This document shows positions 40,594 through 47,019 of a DNA stretch of 47,153 nucleotides, one piece after another. The notes under the pieces were generated by a model. The model made no database searches. It saw nothing but the letters and a program-made list of their open reading frames with translations, and was not told where the DNA came from. The translations under genes and the position numbers were made by a program. Origin of the DNA: Streptosporangiaceae bacterium. Lineage in GTDB: Bacteria; Actinomycetota; Actinomycetes; Streptosporangiales; Streptosporangiaceae. The stretch spans positions 1 through 47,153 of the forward strand of contig JAICYD010000046.1 in the NCBI GenBank assembly GCA_025934375.1, given 5' to 3'. Within the stretch, counting starts at the first letter, position 1. Each line of letters starts with the position of its first letter.

Positions 40594-41781
40594 TTACTGT
40601 CCTGGCTTGTCTTGGGATGGTGCTGGGATGGTGGCCGTCCAGCGTCCGCGCTTGAGGGTGATGGTGCCGTCTGCGGTGATGGTGACTCGTGCGCCGTAGG
40701 CGGGCAGTGATCCGTCGCGGAGCCAGTCGCGGCGGGCCTCGTCGAGGAGGGTCCATAGGCGGCGGGGTCCGGCTTGGTGGATGACGGGGGCCTGGTCTGC
40801 GGTGGCGGTGGCGCGTGCCCATGATCCGTCTGGGTGGATCATCCAGGCGGTTCGCTTGCCGTCCTGGTCTTCCTGGTAGTGGTGCTGGATGCCGGGGGTG
40901 GTGATGCCGAGCGTGGAGTACAGTTCCCATGCCTCGTTGACGTTGACGACCGGGAGCCGTCCGGGGGTGATCTCGTCGCCTCGGGCGTCGCGGATGGCGG
41001 TGAACTGCTCAAGCGCGGCGGTTGGGTAGGCGGGGCCGGCGCGGGTGTGCATGAATCCGGCGCGGTCCCATTCGGTGCGGCCGGCCGCGCCTCCGTCCGG
41101 GGTCTTGTCGGCGGTGATGATGAGGCTGGTTCCGGTGATGGTGGTGACGAGCCGTCCGCCTGGGCGGAGCGCGGTCAGCCAGCTTGCGGGGACGGGCCTG
41201 ACGGCGACGGTGGACACGATGCGGTCGTAGGTGCCGGGCAGGGGGCCGGTGGCGTCGCAGGTGGTGACGCGGGGGTGCAGGCCGGCGGCGTCGAGGCGGC
41301 CGGCGGCGGCCTTGGTGAGGTACTCGTCCACGTCGATGCTGGTCACGCGGGAGTCTCCGAGGCGCTTGCACAGGAGCGCGGTTCCGTAGCCTGAGCCGGT
41401 GCCGACGTCGAGCACGTCCATGCCGTCGCTGAGGATGGCGTGGCGGAACATCTGGACGAGGAGGCCGGGCAGTGTCGCGGATGAGGTGGGCAGTCCCTGG
41501 GGCCGGTCGGCCGGGGTGGCGTAGTCGGCGTGCAGGGGGCCGACCTGGGTTATCAGGGACCGGTCGGCGTAGGCGGCGTCCAGCCATGCGGCGGGGCCGG
41601 CGGGGCCGTCGCGTAGTTCCCATGCGTCGTGCCAGAGGCCGGGGCCTGGTGCTGCCCATGCCCACCAGCGGGGGGTGAACAGGTGGCGGGGGACGGCGGC
41701 GATGGCGGGCCGCCACCGTGACGCGGGGTGCGTCACGGCGGCGGCGAGTTGCGCTGCGCGGGTTTCCCAGCTCAGGGTCAC
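40594..41781 (-). CDS. PIMT-like O-methyltransferase, probable RiPP-modifying type
   Basis: A 395-residue relative of protein-L-isoaspartate methyltransferase. N-terminal WETRAAQLAAAV and AIAAVPRHLFTPRWW are typical of the peptide-modifying relatives found in graspetide and FxLD systems. TSSATLPGLLVQM lies where PIMTs bind peptide, and motif I is VLDVGTGSGYGTALL near residue 140, with TSIDVDEYL after. About 190 extra C-terminal residues distinguish it from housekeeping Pcm. The GTG start overlaps the radical SAM stop by GTGA. Relatives methylate Asp side chains, giving aspartimide or isoaspartate. Here the likely substrates are the two small peptides upstream, both with a WD near the C-terminus (inference). 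Confidence 0.87.
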   Translation of the reverse strand: MTLSWETRAAQLAAAVTHPASRWRPAIAAVPRHLFTPRWWAWAAPGPGLWHDAWELRDGPAGPAAWLDAAYADRSLITQVGPLHADYATPADRPQGLPTSSATLPGLLVQMFRHAILSDGMDVLDVGTGSGYGTALLCKRLGDSRVTSIDVDEYLTKAAAGRLDAAGLHPRVTTCDATGPLPGTYDRIVSTVAVRPVPASWLTALRPGGRLVTTITGTSLIITADKTPDGGAAGRTEWDRAGFMHTRAGPAYPTAALEQFTAIRDARGDEITPGRLPVVNVNEAWELYSTLGITTPGIQHHYQEDQDGKRTAWMIHPDGSWARATATADQAPVIHQAGPRRLWTLLDEARRDWLRDGSLPAYGARVTITADGTITLKRGRWTATIPAPSQDKPGQ

Positions 41782-42641
41782 GCGGGCTTCCTTGAGGGGT
41801 CGCAGTCGTTGCTGTCGGAGGGCGTGCAGGTGACGCAGGCGTCACGGGGCGGGACTTCGGACAGGATCTCACGCCAGCGGTCGCTGGCGAGCAGGTCCGC
41901 GAGGGGCGCGTCCCTCACGTTCCCGGCGACCAGGAACCGGCCCAGCACGCAGGGGGTGAGCTGGCCGTCCATTCCGATGGCGGCGCGTCCCTTGCCGCAT
42001 TGCCCGCACAGCTCGGAGGTTACCGGGGCGGCGCCGTGGGCGGCGCGGCCGACGCCGCGCGAGCGGTCGGCGTGCATCGCGGTGACGCCGAGTGCGCGCA
42101 GGTCGGCCTTGGCGGCGCTGATGTCCTGTCCTTCCGTGACTTCCACGATGCCCGCGCGCAGGCGGACGCCGCGCCGGACTGCCTCGGCGATGTTGGCGCG
42201 GGTGCGGGCGTGGCTGGCCCTGCTGCCGGTGACCTCGGCGTGCCGGGCGGGGTCGGCGGAGTACCACGAGAACCCGACCGACACGCCGGGGGTGGTGAAC
42301 AGGTCCCACATGTCGGGGGTGACATGGACAAGGTTGGTGTAGATGTCCACGCTCAGGCCGATGCTGAGCGCGTGGCGGGCGAGGCGCGGCATGTCCGGGT
42401 CCAGGGTTACTTCTCCGCCGATGAACTGGACGGTCTCCACGCCGATCGCGGCGGCCTGGTCCATGAGCCGCTGCCAGTCCTCGGCGGTCATGGTGCCATG
42501 CCCTGCGTCCGGGCCGCTGTTGGAGTAACAGTGCGAGCACTTGAGCTGGCAGAGCTGGGTGATTTCCAGTTCAAGGAATGACGGGACGGCAGGGGCGGGG
42601 GCGACGGGAGCGGGCGCGGGTTCTGTTGCGATGGCTGGCAC
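41778..42641 (-). CDS. Radical SAM/SPASM peptide-modifying enzyme
   Basis: GTG 42641 has AGAGG six bases ahead and gives 287 residues; the frame is open upstream, but those codons are Pro/Arg read-in. After a Pro/Ala-rich tail, ELEITQLCQLKCSHCYSN holds the CX3CX2C cluster site. FIGGEVTLDPDMPRL is the GGE motif, and IYTNLVHV follows. The C-terminus has six cysteines (CGQC, then LTPC, then CVTC and a last C seven residues on), a SPASM/twitch arrangement for auxiliary Fe-S clusters, common in RiPP maturases. Sits between two tiny genes and a PIMT-like gene. The reaction (crosslink, epimerisation or other) cannot be predicted. Confidence 0.9.
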   Translation of the reverse strand: MPAIATEPAPAPVAPAPAVPSFLELEITQLCQLKCSHCYSNSGPDAGHGTMTAEDWQRLMDQAAAIGVETVQFIGGEVTLDPDMPRLARHALSIGLSVDIYTNLVHVTPDMWDLFTTPGVSVGFSWYSADPARHAEVTGSRASHARTRANIAEAVRRGVRLRAGIVEVTEGQDISAAKADLRALGVTAMHADRSRGVGRAAHGAAPVTSELCGQCGKGRAAIGMDGQLTPCVLGRFLVAGNVRDAPLADLLASDRWREILSEVPPRDACVTCTPSDSNDCDPSRKPA

Positions 42642-42865
42642 TTTGCCTCTTCCTCTCGGGTGCTGGCCTGATTGTCTGGCAGGCCGGTAGTGAACGCAAG
42701 GCGTGTCCGGGTGGCTTCCCTGTGTGGCCACGGGGGCGGGCGGAAGCCCGGGTGATGGGGTTGGCGGGGCCGTCCTGGGCGTTGCGGTGGGCCTTGGGCG
42801 TGGCCTGGGTGCGGTGGGCTGCGCGGGGCGCGGGGCTACCGGGGCGGGCCGGCGCCGGCTAGCGG

Positions 42866-42997
42866 CTAGGCGTTGCCGTACTGGTCCCAGTCGCGGTCGC
42901 CCTGGGCGCATGCGGTGATCCACTGGCCGGTGGTGAGGCCGTCTGCGGGCTCGTCGTCGTCGTCGGCCGGGGCGGGGGCGGGGTCGGGGCGGGTCAT
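42866..42997 (-). CDS. Putative RiPP precursor peptide 1 (43 residues)
   Basis: Begins ATG 42997, two bases after the stop of the preceding small gene, and has no clear ribosome site of its own, so translation is probably coupled. Acidic, proline-rich leader MTRPDPAPAPADDDDEPADG, then LTTGQWITACAQGD and RDWDQYGNA. It shares with peptide 2 the leader pattern PDPxPAxADD and the core pattern LxTxx(W/Y)I-x4-QG(D/E)...(D/E)WD. One Cys, two Trp, and several Asp/Asn are possible sites for the radical SAM and PIMT-like enzymes. The radical SAM start is 224 bases further on. Precursor role is inference. Confidence 0.68.
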   Translation of the reverse strand: MTRPDPAPAPADDDDEPADGLTTGQWITACAQGDRDWDQYGNA

Positions 42998-42999
42998 GG

Positions 43000-43137
43000 T
43001 CAGATCGCGTCCCACTCGGCGGGGCCGATCTCGCCCTGGATTGACTTGGCGATGTAGCTGGCTGTGTCGAGGATGGCGGGCTCGGTGTCGTCGCCGTTGT
43101 CGTCGGCGGCGGGGCCGGGGTCGGGTTTGGTGGTCAG
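43000..43137 (-). CDS. Putative RiPP precursor peptide 2 (45 residues, CTG start)
   Basis: Read directly from the minus strand: the only in-frame start after an upstream stop is CTG at 43137, with a perfect AGGAGG five bases ahead. Leader MTTKPDPGPAADDNGDDTEP, then AILDTASYIAKSIQGE and IGPAEWDAI. It aligns with peptide 1 in both leader and core; identical positions include L, T, I, QG and WD, with Tyr for Trp and Ser for Cys. It lacks cysteine. No known peptide class recognised. The shared pattern in two adjacent small frames supports real coding. Confidence 0.68.
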   Translation of the reverse strand: MTTKPDPGPAADDNGDDTEPAILDTASYIAKSIQGEIGPAEWDAI

Positions 43138-43142
43138 GTGGG

Positions 43143-43148
43143 CCTCCT
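43143..43148 (-). promoter_or_regulatory. Perfect Shine-Dalgarno AGGAGG deciding a CTG start
   Basis: Minus-strand AGGAGG followed by CCCAC and CTG. The frame upstream holds no ATG, GTG or TTG back to its stop at 43249, so this site defines the peptide 2 start. Confidence 0.7.
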
Positions 43149-43248
43149 GGTGGTTGCCGGGTGGTTGCCGCGCCCGTGGCGGGGCGGCCGGGCGGGCCCG
43201 GGTGGCCGCGAGCGGGTCGCGGCCACGCGGGGGCTGGGTGGGCGGGTG

Positions 43249-43630
43249 CTAGCCGGGTTGTGCGGCGGGCTGGGCGGGCGGGGGGCCTGCCATGTTCAGG
43301 ATCGCGTTTACCTCGGTGGCGTGGTAGCGGCGGTGGCCTCCGAGGGTTCGGATGGCGGTGAGCTTCCCGGCTTTCGCCCAGCGGGTGACTGTCTTGGCGG
43401 TGACGCCGAAGTGTGCGGCGACCTGGGCGGGAGAGTAGAGCCCTTCGGGCAGGGGCGGGGGGCCGGGTGCCGGGGGGCTGGGTGGTGCCGGGCGGGGTGG
43501 GGTGGTGGCTGCGCGGCGGCGGGTCTCGGCTCGCAGGGCGTTTCGGGTGGGGGGGGTCGAGGGGCTGTTGCAGGAGGGTGCGGAGCTCTGCGGGGGTGAG
43601 GTCGGTGATGTCGCGGGTTCGGGTGGTCAT
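43249..43630 (-). pseudogene. BldC/MerR-like helix-turn-helix gene with a one-base frameshift
   Basis: The start ATG 43630 (MTTRTRDITDLTPAELRTLLQQP) overlaps the previous stop by ATGA. The DNA-binding part, EGLYSPAQVAAHFGVTAK and TVTRWAKAGKLTAIRTLGGH followed by RRYHATEVNAIL, lies in a different frame. Reading seven instead of eight C residues in the run at 43549-43556 joins them into a protein of about 126 residues ending before 43249. The HTH is of the BldC/excisionase type, which often acts as a small developmental or element-linked regulator. The frameshift may be a sequence error, real decay, or slippage at the C8 run. Confidence 0.72.
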
Positions 43631-43929
43631 GGGGTGGCGTCCGGGGGTGCCGTGGGGGCGGGGGCGGTTACGTGGTAGTGGCCGGTGTCGTTGTCGCGGG
43701 TGAGGATGCCGCGTTCGGCTAGCAGCCTGATGGCGCGGCTGACGCATGCGGGGGTGGGGTTGGTGACGGTCATGGTTGTGGTGAGCCTGGCGGTGATGAC
43801 GTCGGGGGCGGGGACGATGGTGCCGGGCGGGGTGGTGGCTGCCCACCGGGTGAGGTGGGCGGCGATCTGCTGTGACCTGGTGGGGGTGGTGGCCGGTGCG
43901 CGGGGGGTGGCGGGGTGGCGGGCGGGCAT
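43627..43929 (-). CDS. Small winged-helix (GntR-like) DNA-binding protein
   Basis: 100 residues. SQQIAAHLTRWAATTPPGTIVPAPD, TVTNPTPACVSRAIRLLAERG and ILTRDNDTGHYHV (read in parts) form a GntR-type winged helix with the usual recognition helix and wing, flanked by Pro/Ala/Thr-rich tails. There is no effector domain, so it is a minimal regulator. AGGAG lies ten bases before the ATG. Overlaps the BldC-like gene by ATGA. Together these two suggest the peptide operon is controlled internally. Confidence 0.75.
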   Translation of the reverse strand: MPARHPATPRAPATTPTRSQQIAAHLTRWAATTPPGTIVPAPDVITARLTTTMTVTNPTPACVSRAIRLLAERGILTRDNDTGHYHVTAPAPTAPPDATP

Positions 43930-44031
43930 TTGCCGGGGTCTCCTGGTCGGGGGTTGCTGGCGGTGGTGGCCCGGTGGCCCTGGTCGTTGTCACCGGGGGG
44001 CCTGGCTGGTTCGCGCGTGCCCGGTGCCGGG

Positions 44032-44745
44032 CTAGGCGGCGGGAGCGGGCTGGGCGGGGTGGCTCCGGAGGCAGCGGCACCAGCTGAGGGAGAGGCCGCA
44101 CAGCGCGCATACCTGCTCGGCGCGGCCCTGGCCGGGGGGCAGGGCGCGGGTGATGGTGTCGGCGATGGCGCGGGCGGCGGCGGGCGGGTCGGGCAGCCAT
44201 GCGCGGTAGGCGGGTTCCCATGTTTCGGCGGCGTGGTCGCGGGAGTAGTCGCGGTGCCAGGTGAGGCCGCCTTGGTCGGTGAGGTAGGCGGTGCCGGGGG
44301 CGCGGGGGCTGGTGACGGTGATCTCTGCGGTCACGTCGTAGTAGTAGTCGTCGGTGTGGACGGTGAGGGCGACGGTGTAGCCGCCGGCGCGCAGGTCCAT
44401 GCCGGCGATGCCCTTGGGGGTGATGTCCTTGCCGGCCTTGGCGTCGGGGTGGCGGGGGCAGGGGCGGCCGTCCAGGAGCGCGGCGGCCATGGCGGCGGTG
44501 GCGTGGGGGTCGCCGTGCTGGCCGGCGTGGGGGGTCCAGTGCAGTTCGGCGTCGGCGTTGTCGGTGACGATGACGACGCACTGGGCGAGGCGGGCGGCGA
44601 TGAGGAGGCGGCCGGCGTCGTCGGGGCCGGTGACGTGGTGGCCGGCGCTGGTGAGGGCGGCGGCGGTGAGGGCGGCCAGTGCCGGGGGGGCCGCGCTGCC
44701 GGGGAGCGTGGCGGTTGCGGCGGGCTGGGCGCATCTGGTGGTCAT
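44032..44745 (-). CDS. Protein of unknown function with C-terminal CxxC-type cluster
   Basis: 237 residues, not recognised. N-terminal helical part (ALAALTAAALTSAGHHV), then strands such as CVVIVTDNADAELHW and TVALTVHTDDYYYDVTAEI, suggesting an alpha/beta sandwich. The C-terminus CALCGLSLSWCRC has four closely spaced cysteines fit for zinc. It starts within the previous gene's stop (ATGA) and belongs to the same minus-strand operon. It could be a structural or binding partner in the regulatory part of the locus; no function can be assigned. Confidence 0.72.
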   Translation of the reverse strand: MTTRCAQPAATATLPGSAAPPALAALTAAALTSAGHHVTGPDDAGRLLIAARLAQCVVIVTDNADAELHWTPHAGQHGDPHATAAMAAALLDGRPCPRHPDAKAGKDITPKGIAGMDLRAGGYTVALTVHTDDYYYDVTAEITVTSPRAPGTAYLTDQGGLTWHRDYSRDHAAETWEPAYRAWLPDPPAAARAIADTITRALPPGQGRAEQVCALCGLSLSWCRCLRSHPAQPAPAA

Positions 44746-45316
44746 GGTCGTGTCCTGGCTGTGGGGAGGGCCTCGGCGTGGCTGATTACGTCGGGGACGG
44801 GGGCGGGGCCGTAGGGCGGGGCGCTGGCGGGGAGGGCGGCGCGGACGAACTTGCCGCCGTTGGGGGCGGGGCCCAGTCCCACCAGGCGGCGAGGGCGCCC
44901 ACGATCATCAGGCCGCGTCCGCTCTCGTCGTCGGGGTCGGGCTCGGGCTCGGGCGGGCCGGGGGGCGGCTCGGGGTCGGGGTCCCACACGCGGATCAGGA
45001 GCTCCCCGTCCTGGACGGTGAGCCAGAGCGTGATGTTGGCGGGGTCGGTGCCGGGGGTGGCGGCGGCGCGGCTGGCGGCGGCTGCGTTGGCGGTGAGCTC
45101 GGATGTGATGGCCTGGGCGTCGTCGGTGAGGTGGCGCAGGTCCCAGAAGCCGAGGCTTGCGCGGGCGGCGGCGCGGGCGTACCGGGGGGCTTTGTCGTCG
45201 GGGTCCAGCATGAGCGCGTGGCTTCGGGTGGCTGGGCCGGGGCGCTGGCGGCGCGTCCGGACGGGAAGCGGCGCGGGGGCTGCCTCGGGCCTGGCGGGGG
45301 CTGCGGGGTTGGTCAT
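44742..45316 (-). pseudogene. RsbW-like ATP-binding regulator with a C-terminal frameshift
   Basis: ATG 45316. HATPase_c_2-type protein of the kind paired with XRE/DUF397 genes in actinomycetes. Visible: ITSELTANAAAASRAA (N box), LWLTVQDGELLIRVWDPDPEPP (G1 region), and GRGLMIVGALAAWWDW (G2 region). After WDW the frame drifts to APPPTAASSS, while the natural ending, NGGKFVRAALPAS, is in another frame that stops at 44742 and overlaps the next start. One missing base in the C-rich run at 44862-44871 explains it. Uncorrected, the frame ends at 44786. Sequence error or real inactivation. Confidence 0.75.
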
Positions 45317-45549
45317 GGCGTGGGGTCCGAGGTCAATGAGGGGGTTCCCGTCGTGTAGCCGCCTTGGTCGTCCTTGACGGCGTCGAGCAGGAGGGGCGGG
45401 GTTGCCGCCCGGAGGGTGCCCGTTCCGTTCTTGCGGTGCGCGGCGTAGGGCTCGTCCGGGTGCTCGCGGGGGTCGTGGCTGAAGGTGTACTTGTGGCCCC
45501 AGAACCGTACGATGCGTTCGAGGTCGGGCGCGTCGGTGGCGCTGTCCAT
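45313..45549 (-). CDS. Small protein of unknown function, first gene of the operon
   Basis: 78 residues from ATG 45549 with a very strong ribosome site (AAGGAGG). Central part ERIVRFWGHKYTFSHDPREH and PDEPYAAHRKNGTGTL looks folded and basic; the tail is Gly/Thr/Pro-rich. Not recognised. Overlaps the ATPase gene by ATGA. Its first position and strong initiation suggest an abundant partner of the ATPase or the XRE regulator (inference). Confidence 0.65.
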   Translation of the reverse strand: MDSATDAPDLERIVRFWGHKYTFSHDPREHPDEPYAAHRKNGTGTLRAATPPLLLDAVKDDQGGYTTGTPSLTSDPTP

Positions 45550-45647
45550 CGGGCCTCCTTCCGGTTGCCGGGCTTGTCCGGGGCGCTCCCCCGGATCGCT
45601 GGTGACTGTTCGGAGGACAGTGCGGCGGCGTCCGGGGGAACGTGTGG

Positions 45648-45693
45648 TAAGCGTCACGCAGACGGCGTACCGTTTGCCACGAGTGACGGCTTA
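45648..45693. promoter_or_regulatory. Imperfect inverted repeat between divergent operons
   Basis: taagcgtcac (45648-45657) and gtgacggctta (45683-45693), arms matching except for one extra base, in the 188-base divergent space 45 bases before the XRE start. A candidate operator for the XRE protein (inference). A smaller actgt...acagt pair lies at 45605-45621. Confidence 0.45.
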
Positions 45694-45737
45694 TCTCGAA
45701 GGAGTAGCGGCAAGGCGCGAACGTCGGGCCTTGGCGG

Positions 45738-46640
45738 GTGAAGCTGGGTGAAGGGCGTGAAGGCGTGGATGGGTCCCCGTTCGATGACGAGCGTTGCCAG
45801 AACTTCGTCAAGAACCTGGAGAGGATGCTGGATGCGATCGGGTGGAAAAAGGCGGACCTGGCGCGGGAGAGCAAGTACAGCGCGTCGCTGATTTCGGAGA
45901 TCATGGCGTTCAAGCGGTGGCCCGCTGTCCAGCACGGGCAGGCGTTCGACCGCGCGTTGGGGCTGGATGACGTGTTCGCGGCGAAGGCGGGGGCGATACG
46001 GGGTGAGTCGTTCCCTCCGGCGTTCCGGTCATTCACCGAGAGCGAGGCGAGGGCGACGGACCTGTTCATCTTCGAGCACTCGCTCGTTCCGGGCCTGTTC
46101 CAGACCGACCGGTATGCCCGCGCCATCCTGGCAGCGCACCCGAACACCAACGAGGCTACGGTTCAGGAGCGGGTAACCGGGCGGCTCGACCGGCAGGAGA
46201 TCCTGACCAGGGAGCAGCCTCCCCCGCCAAGGCTGTGGGCGCTGCTGGATGAGGCGGTCCTCCGCCGCCGTATCGGCGATGACCAGATCATGCACGCCCA
46301 GTGCGTGCGGCTGCTGGAGCTGTCGGACATGCCGACCATCACCATTCAGGTGATACCTGGCCTGGAGGGCCACGTTGGATTGCTGGGCGCGTTCACGATC
46401 GCTGAGTGGCCTGGTCAGGCGGGTATCGTGAACGTGGAGGACATAGCGGATGGTTCAGTCAGCGATGAGCCCGCGAAGGTTGCCCACGTGCGGCTAACCT
46501 TCAGGGCGATGCAGACTGAGGCGCTGAACGTGCGCGCCTCACGGGACCTGATTGCGAGGGTGGCTGAGGAACGATGGAGAGGGACAGCGCCGATTGGCGC
46601 AAGAGCACTCACAGTGGCAGCAACGGAGGGCAGTGCGTAG
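45738..46640 (+). CDS. XRE-family helix-turn-helix regulator with DUF5753
   Basis: 300 residues, GTG start (a second GTG at 45765 is possible). The HTH lies at about residues 24-70: FVKNLERMLDAIGWKKADLA then SLISEIMAFKRWP. DUF5753 fills the rest, with EHSLVPGLFQTDRYARAIL near residue 115 and MPTITIQVIPGLEGHVGLLG near 205. Such proteins pair with a small DUF397 protein and an RsbW-like ATPase in actinomycetes (WhiJ-like systems), controlling development or specialised metabolism. All three are present here, with the ATPase on the divergent side. DUF397 starts inside this gene's end. Confidence 0.93.
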   Translation: MKLGEGREGVDGSPFDDERCQNFVKNLERMLDAIGWKKADLARESKYSASLISEIMAFKRWPAVQHGQAFDRALGLDDVFAAKAGAIRGESFPPAFRSFTESEARATDLFIFEHSLVPGLFQTDRYARAILAAHPNTNEATVQERVTGRLDRQEILTREQPPPPRLWALLDEAVLRRRIGDDQIMHAQCVRLLELSDMPTITIQVIPGLEGHVGLLGAFTIAEWPGQAGIVNVEDIADGSVSDEPAKVAHVRLTFRAMQTEALNVRASRDLIARVAEERWRGTAPIGARALTVAATEGSA

Positions 46641-46759
46641 AGGTCGGCCGCGTCGCGGCCGGGATCATGGTGCGGGACACCGCGAACCGGTCGGGCGTGG
46701 TGCTGGCGGTGCCCGCTGGCGCGTGGCGGTCGCTGCTGGCTGAGGTCCGCGCGTCGTAG
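46574..46759 (+). CDS. DUF397 domain protein
   Basis: 61 residues: WRKSTHSGSNGGQCVEV, then VRDTANRSGVVLAVPAGAWRSLL, the standard DUF397 fold. Overlaps the XRE gene end by 67 bases in another frame, as is common. DUF397 proteins act with the neighbouring XRE regulator, probably as small antagonists. A terminator follows. Confidence 0.93.
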   Translation: MERDSADWRKSTHSGSNGGQCVEVGRVAAGIMVRDTANRSGVVLAVPAGAWRSLLAEVRAS

Positions 46760-46781
46760 CGGTATAGGCGCGCGCCGACGG

Positions 46782-46810
46782 GGGCAGCCTCGTAAGGGGC
46801 TGCCCGTTTT
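46782..46810 (+). terminator. Intrinsic terminator after DUF397
   Basis: gggcagcc / ggctgccc, 8-base arms, 8-base loop, followed by gtttt. It lies 23 bases after the DUF397 stop. Confidence 0.85.
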
Positions 46811-46897
46811 GTCATGCCCGGATTCTGCCGCTCCTCCGCACTCATATTTCTTGCGTACACGTTTTGCAGGGGTCCCATTTAACGCTTGCTGTCTGCT

Positions 46898-47002
46898 GTC
46901 GTCTTTACCCGCGTCTGGTTTAGCCTCGCGTTTCGCCGTCGTCTGTACCGTCGCCTGGTTTAACGCGCGCGCTTGCTGTCGTCTGTACCACTGCCTGGTT
47001 TT
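46898..47002. repeat. 25-base direct repeat at exact 40-base period, three copies
   Basis: gtcgtctgtacc-nn-ygyctggttt begins at 46898, 46938 and 46978; copies differ at a few positions and are separated by 15-base unlike spacers. A decayed partial copy may precede. The spacers are too short for a CRISPR, and no cas gene is near. Iteron-like or transposon-end-like. Confidence 0.8.
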
Positions 47003-47019
47003 GACTTTGACTTTGAGGA

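Noticed and set aside
40594..41781. Housekeeping protein-L-isoaspartate repair enzyme
   Set aside because: About 190 extra C-terminal residues, TgmC/FxLD-like N-terminus and coupling to a radical SAM gene point to a peptide-modifying role.
40594..43137. Graspetide or FxLD lanthipeptide cluster
   Set aside because: No ATP-grasp ligase and no LanB/LanC-type genes are present, and the peptides lack the FxLD motif and Ser/Thr/Cys-rich cores.
42866..44734. 622-codon minus-strand frame over the small regulator and peptide genes
   Set aside because: Almost all Pro/Arg/His; only its last 43 codons (peptide 1) and the first codons of the BldC-like gene are meaningful.
46898..47002. CRISPR array
   Set aside because: Only three imperfect repeats with 15-base spacers and no cas genes.
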